Assembly: GCA_965153455.1 (NCBI GenBank)
Contig: OZ234493.1
Location: 17,598,213-17,662,212, forward strand
Reading direction: 5' to 3'
Origin: Sphagnum compactum
Taxonomy: Eukaryota > Bryophyta > Sphagnopsida > Sphagnales
Length of the DNA stretch: 64,000 nt
Below the pieces are notes generated by a model that was not told the DNA's origin, did not search any database, and saw only the letters and a list, made by a program, of their open reading frames with translations. Position 1 is the stretch's first letter, and each line of letters starts with the position of its first letter. This document shows positions 51,101-61,422 of this stretch, piece by piece. Made by a program: the position numbers and the translations under genes.

Positions 51101-54100
51101 TCTCAGCCTGTAAACCCAAATCCAGGAGCATGAATCGGCAGAAGCCTCCACATGGAAGAAATGAGCATAACCAAAGCAAAGAATCTGGAGACTTCAAGAA
51201 CATGATTTTCTGGAGAGAGCTCAAAGAATTTTACCTCAACTTTGCTTTTTTCAATCAAGGTTGATTTAAGCTTGGCCTCGATGTCTTTCATCTTGACTTT
51301 TAGCTTCTCAAGCTCCTTTCCCAGTCCATCACGTTCTTTTTCTAGAGCAGCTGGAGCTGACTTTGCAGCATTCAACTCCTTGCGGAGCACCAGGATGTCT
51401 GACCTCAATTGAGCTGCCTCTGTGAAATGCAACTGTTTCTGCACCTGAAACCACATGCAGAAACAAATAAAAGTTTCTGAGCATAAGGTGTGTTGCACAA
51501 GATACATACTTGCTCTACAAATTACTTAGTGCAATGCCTATGTGGCAATAAGCAAACTGCTGAACTTAATTGATATGCACCCGACTCACCTCCTGTTTGT
51601 TATTTGCCTCTATTGTAGCTGATCTTTGCAATACCAGCTCTGCTTCCCTCTCTGCCAAGGTCTTTTCCATTGCACACTGCAACTCACACAACAACTTATC
51701 AGACCCAATTCAGAACTTCAGTTGGGTGCCACTCTTATACATTTCTGAACCAAACATCAATATCAGTCAAACACAATAGTGTACCAAAGAGATTGTTGAC
51801 ATCATGTTGCAAGACTTTACTATGGATCTCGTTACATTAAATTATCAACATCATGCAAGGACCACGAACCTTTTCTGCTTCCAACTGTTCAATGTTCTTT
51901 TGTAGTAAAGTTTGCTCCTTGGAGTTCTCTGACAGAATGGAGTGAACCGCTGCCAACTGTTTTTCCTGATCATCAATCTCCAGGTTTGCTCGAGCTAGTT
52001 TGGTTTCAAACTCACTCAGCTCCACTTGCTGCATCTCAAGTTTATGCTTAAGACCCTCCATCTCTGAGTTTTCATTTACAAGCTCTGATATCCTATCTGT
52101 GAGCTGGGTTTCTTGCTGCTCCATCTTTTCAGCAAGCCTATTCATGTCATGTTGTATAACTTCACATGATTTTTGCAAATCATCTCTCTCTCCCTCCACC
52201 TTCCTAAGAGTGGATTGCAACAGCTCCTGCTTCTTCAAAAGGGCAAGCTTCTCTTCAGAATTTTCGAACACAGATTCCTCCAGTTCATGCACTCTGACTG
52301 CCAACTCTTGCTTCACAGCAGCAAACTGTGTTTCAAGGTTCTGCATGTCAATGGAAAGCATCTCAAGAGTTGCATTTTTCTGAGATAGAAGTGTGCCCAT
52401 TTCTTCATTTTCAACCCTAGAACTACTACACTCAGACCTTGCCAGCTCCAGGTTCTTCTCCACCAACTGGAGCTCACAAGTTCTTGACTCCAAATCTGCC
52501 TTGGCAGCAGCTGCCTCTGATTTGAGATGTACAATCTCCTCTTCAAGAAATTGCCGTCTGTCTTCTGTCTCAGACAACCTCAATTGCAATTCCTTTGTGA
52601 CCAGTGCGGCTTGAGCAGCTGCAGAATTTGCCTCCTCCAATGCACTAACTACTTCCTCATTGTCCCGCCTCTGCCTTGCCAACTCTTCATCAAGTGCCTT
52701 CAGCTCTTCTTGAGCCTCATCATTTTGTTTCTTGATTAGCATTCTCTCTGTCTCTGCCAAAGCTACTGTCACTTTCAATGCATCCTCCTCTCTTTGAAGA
52801 CGAAGCTTCTCCTCCTGAAGTGCATCCAATTCTGCTTTTGCACTAATCTTTTCTGCAGTTGTGGCTTGAAGCTCCTGTGAAACTAACAGTAAGAAGCATT
52901 TAAGCATGATAACTACATGGACAACTTTTGGACATGGGCACAGAAAGCTGCTCTCTTTTATCTGTTCCCACTCATCCTTGCCATACAAAGCTGAAGAAAA
53001 ATAGCACATCATGATGGTCCCTTGCACTAGATAAAATGAAAAGGTGATGGTCTGCAAGGAATACATGCTGACCTGTGTGAGCTTCTCCATCTCTCGAGCA
53101 GCTTCAGCGATTAATGCTTCAGTACTTTGGAGAGAAGTTTCACTTTTACCAAGTTTTTCAACCTGTTTGCATAACCAAGATTCAGTGTAGTATATGAAAA
53201 CAGCATCAAATTAGAGAAGTAGACCATGAAGAGATCTCCACTCACTGACATCCCACCATAGCATGTCAATGAGAACTGCTTCTCAAACTTGTTGATTTTC
53301 ATGAAAGCATATGGAGAATTCATTAATCTAAAGATCACTCCAAAACCAATGACCTGGCATCAAGGGAGTGCATGTACTTCATTGAAGTCATGAATATACC
53401 AGTATGCTGTGTTCATGCTCAAGAACGTTCACTTTGATTCTCAGGGATGCCATCTCCTCAGCTGCTCTCTCTGCATTCTCAGTTGCTATTTCCTTTCCTT
53501 GACTTAAAACAGGTGACACATGTTCAGCCTCTGCAAGTTTCACTTCTGGTGACTCAGAGATAGCTGTTCCCTCAGCCGTTGAATGCTCATAGTTGGCATT
53601 GGAGTCCTATAATGGGAACACAAAACATCAGAATCTTCCACAACATCCCCTTAATGAAACTTCTGATACAGAAGACTGCAATCTGCACTTGCACAACTAA
53701 AAATGGATGCAAGCACAGACAGAGATGGAATATCTTTATGGACAACTTGACAGCCAAAGCCAGGAGCTTGGAGCTGATAGGAAACTGCAATCTGCGCTTC
53801 TTAAACAGAATGCTATCAGTTGTCAGCTGTGCAAGTAAACATGATACTGTTCTGTTCCAAAAGTCCAGACTGCACTCTCCAATTGGCTTCCACAAGCTCA
53901 TGGCCTTGGCTGTCAAGTTGTCCATAAAGAAGTTCCATCTCTGTCTGCACTTGCTCACATTTTACCATCAAGACCTCTCTTTCCCTCCACAACTTGAAGA
54001 CAGCTTACCAGCTCTTCTTCCTTCCAATTGAAAGCAAGCTTCTCTTCAGCATGCATTTGCTTGGCTTTGTCCCACTCAGATGCACTCTTTGCCATGGCAG

Positions 54101-57100
54101 TTCGAATCGACTCATTTTCTGCTTGAACAGCCTGAAACTTTTGCTGAAGTGCCTGGGATTCCACCTCTTTTTGTGCCAAAAAAGAATCCATGACTCTCAA
54201 TTGCTCAACCACTGCAAGAGTGTCAGTTTGTGCCGACTCCAGCTTGTTCTGAGCTTCTTTGAGTTCTTGCCTGCGCTTTCCTTGAAGGCGATCCATGTCA
54301 GCTTGGGCCTGCTTGGATGTCTCTATGAGTGCATCCCTTTCTCCCTCAAGCACCTGGATAGTTACCTGCATTGTCTCACCCTTCTGAATCATGTGTGCCT
54401 TCTCAGTTGCAGCCTCTTGGAGGGCTTGCTCCAAAACCTTTACTCTCTGTTCAAGGGAATGCCTCTCTACATCCTCTGTTGATGCAAAGGCTTCGGCTTC
54501 TAAATCCTTGAGATTGTGCTCAAGCACTTGAAACTCTTTGTCTCGCTGCAACAAAAGTTCCTGTAGTTTCACCACTTCATTGGTTGCACCCAGAATCTTT
54601 GCATTTGCAGATTCCAACTTTGCCTCGGCCTGTTCAAGTTCTCCTTGTTGCTTCCTGACCTCCACTTCGAAGGCCTTTAATTCTTTGTCTGCTGACTTGG
54701 AAGCCTGACAGAAGGTGTCTCTTTGATTCTGAACTGCTTCAAGGGCCAACTGTAATGCTGTGTGCTCCTTCATCAGTGCTGTAAATCTGTTCTGAGGTTG
54801 CTCCAATGTTTCATTTAAAATGGAGCTTGATAATTTGACATCCAACAGAGCATCCTACATGCACAACAAAATACAGTTAGGCACATATTAGGAGAACTAG
54901 GACATGTGCAGGGAAGCACCCTGTCTAATGGAAAGTTCGGGTTCATGGGCTGTGCCTGGAAGTATCTCTGGTAGAGTGCAAAAGATTGAGTGGTCTCTGC
55001 AAATGTTGATTGTAGAGAATCTGCTATAGACATGCCAGCCTCCACTTCGCATTTTAGTTCGTCAAAGGAGGAAATCAACTCTGTTTGCAGTATCAATGCC
55101 TTCTCATTATCATTTTGCAGCCTTTTAATCTCAACCAAGGCCAAACTGAGCTGGTGCTGTGCAATGGCAGCTTCTTTCCTTGTGTCATGCAGCTCTTTCT
55201 TCACCTACTCACAAGCAGAATCTGATGGTCAGCATTTGAAGTTGTGAAAGGTGCACCTATAAACTATCTGAGAGGGCACAAGGGGAAAACATATTATTAC
55301 CATAATCAGAGAGTCTTCTGCAGCAATTGACTGGACCTTAGCCTGATCTGTCAGACTATCCAGCTCCTGCTGCATGGAAATTTTCTCCAGCTCCAGGTTT
55401 TGAAGCTGCACAAATGCTGCCTGACGGATTACACTTCATGAAAAACCAATGTATCAGTCCTTAGATCTCTCCAGGTGGAGTTGCTGTAAGAATTTCTTAC
55501 TTTGTTTTGCTATCCAGCACCTATCTTTATTAGACAAGACTTACAAAACCTTGAGGAACTGCATTCTACCTCCTCAAGATACTCTCGTGCTGTGATGGCA
55601 TGACAATTTGCCTCTTCTGTGAGACCATCCAACTCCTTCTGCATGTATGTTTTCTCCATCTCCAGATTCCGAACCTGCTAACATCCACTTCGATATTTGA
55701 GAGGGATGTCAATTCTTGAACTTCAATATGGAGAAGTAAATCATTTGCTGATGTTTCTGAGATTGATGTAGACCAACAAAATGCCAAAAACCAAACACTA
55801 CATCGCCCTTATGAAAACAGTAAAGCCTAAAAATTATAGTCAACAAATTATTTGAATAGGCCACTCAAGCAAAGTCTCCACACACTCACCACCTTGCTGC
55901 CAGGATTCACATATTATGATATACCTGAGCTCTGAGCTGCTTGAGGCTGGAATCAGCTTCACAACCATCCAAGCTTCTAACTCTTCTCTGCACCTCAGGA
56001 GCTTGCAGGAAATTATCATCCAGCTTTCGGACCTTGCTTGCAGCCATTTGGGCATTGACCAATTCCTTCTTCAACTCCTCAATTTCAATCATCTTTTCCT
56101 GCATCTGCCAAAGAAATGCCAGTACTTAACAATAGCACAAATTGAATTTGATGCAATTGGGTGTCAGACAAGAACCGATGAACTGTTGGAACAGTCGCCC
56201 ATCTAAAGGGACCATAAATTCCAAGGATCATGGCCAAGAAGGTGTACTTCTCACCTTAAGTGCACTGTCATACTGGAGGTCATCATATTGTGCTTGTAGA
56301 TAACCAATCTCCTGCTTAAGCTGCAAAATCCGTGCCAGATCATCACTTAAAAAGAACTAAACAAAATGTTTCCTATGCAGTGTCTCTCAATGCCCATGTC
56401 TCTATATCCTCTTTCGACTAGTCCTACATTCCCCCCAAATTATTGAGGTCATTGATCAGACTGAAAGTTTCAACTGAGCACTTATAAGAGCATCAGAGCA
56501 GTTCTTTAATCACAGAAGCAATCCCCAGCAACCCAAGAGCTGAGCTAGATGAATACCAAGAGCTCAGCTTAAGCTGCTTGGGCAACAAAGAGGAGGATTC
56601 GCAACTCACTTCAAGTGTGATCTCTTTATCTACTGACGCTCTTCTTCGCCGTTCACCTACATTGACCAGATCAGGCTCCAAGAATGTATTGTCCGAGTCA
56701 CTATAAGCTTCCATAGTTGGAGTTTCGACAGCCCCGTCTTCCTCTTCCTCTTTGAAAGATGAGAGCATGGTGTCTTCTTCCTCACAGAGCTTCTCAAATG
56801 GAGGTGGCAAACAGAGCTGCCTCTCCCTCTTTGTCGGAAGGACTGAAGAACCAAAAGGCCCCCGAGAAACCTCCTTCTGAAATGGCCTCCTCATCTCATG
56901 GAGCTGCAAAAGAGATCGATAAAAGGATTTTGCGGTTGCATGTGTGTCAAAGGGACAACTCTACATTCCACCATCAAGAACATCCTATCTTGCATATCTC
57001 TACAACAGAAATGTGCCTACTCCACAGGAAGCTATCTATGCAATTTTCACAAGCATTCAACAAAGAGCTAAGTCATGCAGCTACTAAGGTTTCCACAGGG

Positions 57101-60100
57101 GCACCAGCCTATGAGGCACTGCATATATGCACCTCAACATTGTCAGGAGCTTCTGCAGGAATTCGTGGGCACCATGTTTCACGTCGATTGTTCTGAAAAA
57201 CACCAGTAGATAAAACTGTTATGAGGTAAAGATCTGCATTGACACAAGTGCTTGATACCAGTGCTGCACTCTCATAACAAACTTGTTTTTAGAAAATCAT
57301 ATCAGAATAGTTTTCTGTGGTGAACCTTTTTGCTCCGCTTATCAAAGTCCCGATCATCCACAGCAGAGTTAATGACCATGGTGCTGAGGTTCTCAATCTT
57401 CTGTTCCTGCTCCCTTAACCGGCGCTCACGCTCAGCTTGCGCCTTCTTCTCTTCTTGCAGCTCTAAAGCCATTCTCTCTCTATCAAGTTCAGTCTGAAAG
57501 CCAGGACAGAAAACATGATGAACACATACTCACCTCTTGTCAAAACAAGCCACTGCAATGTTTTCAACAAACACAGTCTCTAAACATTACTCAAGTACAG
57601 AACTTTGACATTTATTACAACTTTACCTTCAGCAAAGCATTTCGTAGGTGAAGAACCTCCTCCTCCCAGTGCTCTGAGTGTGACTCCTGTGATCAGAATG
57701 CACCATGCTTCAGTATAGGGCATAGGTTAGACAGATATCATGAGAGAGATAATTCACAGATCAGGGACTGTACCTGTAACTTTGTCCGGAGCTCTTCAAT
57801 TTCCTTTTTTTGACGCTTTAGCAGGGCTGCATCTGTCATAATCTGCATTACACAATTTCAATGGTACCACTTGTTTCAACTTCAAGTGGATGTCCAGAAA
57901 ATGTCATCAGCAAAACATAGCAATGTACCCCCATAGTGGAAGCAAGCATGCACCTCACCTCATTTACTTGAGCACAATTGGTGACACGGTTGGCTCTACT
58001 TGCAAAATAGAGAGTACCCTTAGTTTCATCTGTGTGTACCTACAAACCAGAAATACACTTCAGAAACAATGATTCATGAAAGCCTTCCAATCCTTAGCAA
58101 ACCTGTATTAGCCACATGTCTTATGACCCTGAGATCCAAGGAAGGACCCACATAAAGAAGAAGAGTCACTCTTACCAGTGCAGGTGTGACATTGCAAATA
58201 ATGGCTGTTTTTGCATTGCCCCCCAGAGCTGGCTGTAATATTCTTGTTAATTTGCTGTCGCGGTAGGGTACATGGCCACTGCTAAGAGAAAACAAACATG
58301 ACCAATTCTGAAAAATAGCTAAATACTGCTGTCTCATCAATGCCTTGCACACAGACTGAAGCACAGATAGGATCCTCTCCATCAATTATTCACATCCTGA
58401 AAATCTGCATCGTTCCCTGAGGCTTAGGCAACCACACAAGATTTGGTTCACAACAGGCTTCACAGGACACTAACCCCTGTTTCTGTATGCCTTCACTGAG
58501 TTTATTGATCACTGTCCCTAGTGTCATCAGGCTCTTGTTAATATGTGTGCCTTCTTTCAATCGAGCTCCCTCTGCACCACTTTTGGCAACACGCTCGGAA
58601 CCTGCCAAGTCCACCAGGTTCTGCTCACACAGCAACAGGTTGTATGAAAAACTGTTAGGCCAATTTTGGGGTGCAACAAACCCCATCCTCCAAAGCAGAA
58701 CATTCCATCATAATAGACCAGTTCCAAAGTGGGTTTTTAACGGAAGATTCAAACTTAGACAGCCAATTGATACAAGGCCTTACCAGAACTGAAACCCTGA
58801 CAGCATCACAGACTTGCACAGAATTGTTGCCACAAGGGTCATCCTGACTCCTGTCCCTGCTCTCAATCACCTGCAGAAGGTGATGTTTGAAACTGCACTT
58901 GTCACACAACCCACAAACCTAACCAGGCTGATGTACGAGGTTTAGATCTTCAAGACAATACCATGAGAATGCCCAATTGCCTACCATGCGGAAAATAGTA
59001 TGTGACCTGCTGCTGTACACATTCATATTCGTTTCTCCCACATGCCGGTGATCTGCATCAACTCAGGGATGCATGTATATGAACATATTCTTCAACTATA
59101 CATTTAATTGGTAGATTTTCACCTAATTAGAGTGAAATCAGTCACCCAAGGGAATCTCAAACATGAGTGAAGAAATACTTGATGACGATCAACAATGATA
59201 TGAACCTTTGGATGAGGAATATGTTCATACTTTCACCAAATTCCATGAGCTCCAGGACCTGCTCAGGACTGACCACGATCTCTTCTCTTAAGCCTGCTAC
59301 AAAAATTCCTCGCTGTGGACAATGAACACAGAACATAGGTAATTACATTGTCTTCATCCACCCCTCTTCAATGTATAGATATACATTTAACTTGATGCAA
59401 CTACCATTGAAAGTGAATTATGGAACCTGAAAAAGGATTTCATTATAATTAGAATTTGTGTACCTCAACATTTTCATGGATCTGTAGCTTTTGTGCCTCT
59501 GGAGCCAACAGATCATTGATTTCCTCATTGTAAATCTCCATGTACGAAACCCGCAACAGAAACTCACGGGTGTCGACCTGCACAATTCAATAGCATGTTT
59601 TGATCATTAGCATTTTCACAAAGAAGAAGAAGAAAAAGAAGACACTCATATTGCTGACACTTCTCTTTAAGTCTGGAAAGAAGGAAACTTACAGCTTGGA
59701 TGTTTCTGAAGACTTCATGGACAGCCAAGGGAATGATACCGGGTTCCTGAGGTGACCCTCGCATCGTATAGGTCTTTCCACTACTTGTCTGTCCATATGC
59801 AAACACTGTGCCTGGAGAGAGAGAGAAAGAAAACCCACAAACTTAGATAAGCAGCCATGAATGGACATGACCTTTTATTACCAACAGTACAATCAAGGTA
59901 TACAAATTTGCAAGCTTGCTCAGACTGCATGGCCATACTACACAAGGAAAAGAAAGGGAATCAATCTCAGGACAGAAAGATTACCATTGAAGCCTTGTAC
60001 AGCTGATCCAATGATGTCTTTGGTATGTGCTTCATAAATCTCAAGTGTTGTTGCATCAGATCCAAATACTCTGTCTGCATTCCAAAAGCATAGCCAATGT

Positions 60101-60657
60101 GGAAAACCATGAAGAAGACCATTGGTTGCACAGTCCAGCATGTATGTTCATGCTGGATAACCTAGAGTTCCCTGGAAAACCTAGAGTTGTGCAGGTCCAG
60201 AGAACAGCCGCATTCTGTGCAAAATTCTAATGGACAATAAGAAGTTAATGCGCTTCCTGTTGAGTGCGGGAAGATTGCTCCTATGATTGTGAGACTTCAG
60301 AGAAATTCCAGAGCCTCAATACAGATGCAATACATAGCTACCAATCAAACTCCTGACAACTATATGCTCAAACAAATGCGCGCAAGTTTGGCCATGAGAG
60401 TGAACACGCAAATCGTATTTCAGAGAATCAATGCACGAGGAAGGAAGGAAGGAAGGACGAAAAGGTTTTCTTTTCTTTTTTCTTTTGGTATTGAATGAAG
60501 AGAAACACTAACCAAAAGTGTAGGACTGGCCAGAAATTGAAGAACCAGAAGCGTTGCAGAGTGCGATGGAATTGGGACCAAGCTTCCACGGACTTCCTTT
60601 AGCTGCTTCCGCCTTACTCAGAGGCCGCACCCTTACTGTGACTGAAATCTTCTCCAT
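45118..60657 (-). CDS. KIN7O: Giant CENP-E-like kinesin, KIN-7O type, about 2580 aa
   Basis: About 45 coding exons. Motor exons run 60657-60513, 60074-59985, 59811-59693, 59577-59464, 59312-59231, 59052-58985, 58870-58784, 58620-58475, 58278-58176, 58039-57959. The tail runs from 57842 down to 46027, then 45810-45679, 45615-45562 and 45420-45118. The P-loop is GQTSSGKT (85-92), switch I NVYSSRSH (194-201), switch [11 protein letters not shown] (237-245), followed by [11 protein letters not shown]. The motor is N-terminal (about 1-330) and matches plant KIN-7O closely ([26 protein letters not shown]). Residues 345-2330 are almost continuous heptad coiled coil. The last 230 residues are proline- and serine-rich, ending SDKENF. 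Kinesin-7 motors walk to microtubule plus ends, and CENP-E carries chromosomes. A mitotic or phragmoplast role is inferred. The length is near animal CENP-E (about 2700 aa) and roughly twice the 1273 aa I recall for Arabidopsis KIN-7O. The last coding intron is uncertain (GC donor at 46026), with an alternative stop at 46009. Confidence 0.9.
48711..49589 (-). repeat. Tandem duplication of a two-exon block in the kinesin tail
   Basis: Four consecutive 117-nt (39-aa) exons form the order X-Y-X'-Y' in transcript order: 49589-49473, 49339-49223, 49064-48948, 48827-48711. X copies share LQKSYKD and [14 protein letters not shown] copies share QEQ.CKL.QALQES and ENSLLLEQQ. Introns match too, and the copy offset is 512-525 bp. 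The whole genomic block was therefore duplicated in tandem, adding 78 residues in frame. Confidence 0.93.
53698..53966. repeat. Inverted repeat of exon-like sequence inside a kinesin intron
   Basis: The arm at about 53698-53810 (plus sense) and the reverse complement of 53966-53855 share GACAGAGATGGAA, CTTTATGGACAACTTGACAG, AGCCAA, GAGCTTG and ACAGAA words. Identity is about 75-80% by eye over roughly 105 bp, with a spacer of about 45 bp. Both arms are open in the coiled-coil frame (TEME..YGQLDSQ). Both lie in the intron 54008-53607, between exons ending KEEEL and starting DSNANYEHS. Confidence 0.85.
55301..55674 (-). repeat. Pair of homologous 105-nt exons in the kinesin tail
   Basis: Exon 55674-55570 ([18 protein letters not shown]...) and exon 55405-55301 ([18 protein letters not shown]...) encode 35 residues each. 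They align end to end at about half identity, so they are an older exon duplication. Confidence 0.85.
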
Positions 60658-61015
60658 TTTCTTTGTTTTTTACCTGTTCAGAAACTTCAATCGAAGAAGC
60701 TCGCGTTTCGCATTTTGTGTCTCCGATCCCCTCAAAGCACCACTTGGGAAGCTCCAAATCCAAAAGAGGGAAAGAAAACAGCAGCAGTTGCGACTGCGGA
60801 ATTTGAACTGCAACGAGACGTTGCGAAGCTCTTCATTTGCCGCCTTCTTCTCCCGAGGCGCGCTCTCAGATAGCCGGAAGGGATGCCGGAGGGGACGCCG
60901 GACCGGCATCCGCTACGGCAGTCCGGAGACTACCGGAGCTGTCAGCTCCGGCATCTGCTACGACAGATCGGAAACTGCCGAAGCGGCAGCTCCGGCACAG
61001 TACTTAATCTTTTTT
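60658..61015 (-). promoter_or_regulatory. GC-rich leader and promoter region of the kinesin gene with a 45-bp tandem repeat
   Basis: Upstream of the kinesin ATG the sequence turns GC-rich, unlike the AT-rich DNA beyond 61000. At 60903-60947 and 60948-60992 a 45-bp unit beginning CCGGCATC.GCTACG.CAG is repeated in tandem. CCGGAGCTGTCAGCTCCGG at about 60933-60951 is nearly palindromic. I infer the promoter and leader lie here. No TATA box is called. Confidence 0.5.
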
Positions 61016-61349
61016 AATAATGAGATAAAATGAAGTCAAAAAAATAATTAATTCTCACCCAGAACTTAAAAGATGAAGAAAGAAATTAAATTTTTTTTTT
61101 TTTTTTCTTATATCAGTCAACCATAAGTGAATTAACTATAATTAGTGTGAACCCGGTGCATAATGCACCCATCGAGCTCCCCCCCCCCCGCCCGATCCTT
61201 CGATCCCTCAATCCAGTCGAGAATTCAAAATGAAATTTGAATTTTGGTACAATCCTGACCCAGACTGGTGAGTGTGTGTGTAGTTATTTTTGTACTCACA
61301 ATAATTCATCCACCCAAAGGCCAGTGCAATTAATGCAACGATAATTAAC

Positions 61350-61422
61350 TTCCTGCTCTTTGTCCGTGCTGACCCCCCTCGCCTCGTTCCTGCTCTTTGT
61401 CCGTGCTGACCCCCTCGCCTCG
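61350..61422. repeat. Tandem duplication of a 37-bp unit
   Basis: TTCCTGCTCTTTGTCCGTGC followed by TGACCCCC and TCGCCTCG occurs twice back to back. The copies differ by a single C in the C-run. Confidence 0.92.

Larger units (their letters stand above)
46812..57842 (-). other. Coiled-coil tail exons of the kinesin (exons 11-40)
   Basis: Exons read as 57842-57774, 57686-57627, 57493-57326, 57192-57133, 56903-56610, 56320-56255, 56104-55925, 55674-55570, 55405-55301, 55204-54920, 54854-54009, 53606-53400, 53162-53073, 52874-51870, 51676-51590, 51444-51235, 51107-50898, 50730-50503, 50244-50155, 49831-49703, 49589-49473, 49339-49223, 49064-48948, 48827-48711, 48599-48330, 48189-48097, 47852-47665, 47516-47435, 47282-47077, 46968-46812. 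Up to 48097 every one is a multiple of three and starts and ends in phase 0. Most begin just after CAG with Leu or Val. Two further tail exons follow, 46576-46505 and 46224-46027. Confidence 0.8.

Noticed and set aside
53993-54009. A 16-base intron joining KEEEL to LWREREVLM in the kinesin
   Set aside because: Donor-like and acceptor-like ends are present, but plant spliceosomes need far longer introns. The 402-base intron to 53606 gives a clean in-frame join.
60554-61033. 159-codon plus-strand frame over the kinesin first exon
   Set aside because: It is antisense to the conserved motor N-terminus and continues into the GC-rich repeat, where open frames are expected by composition.
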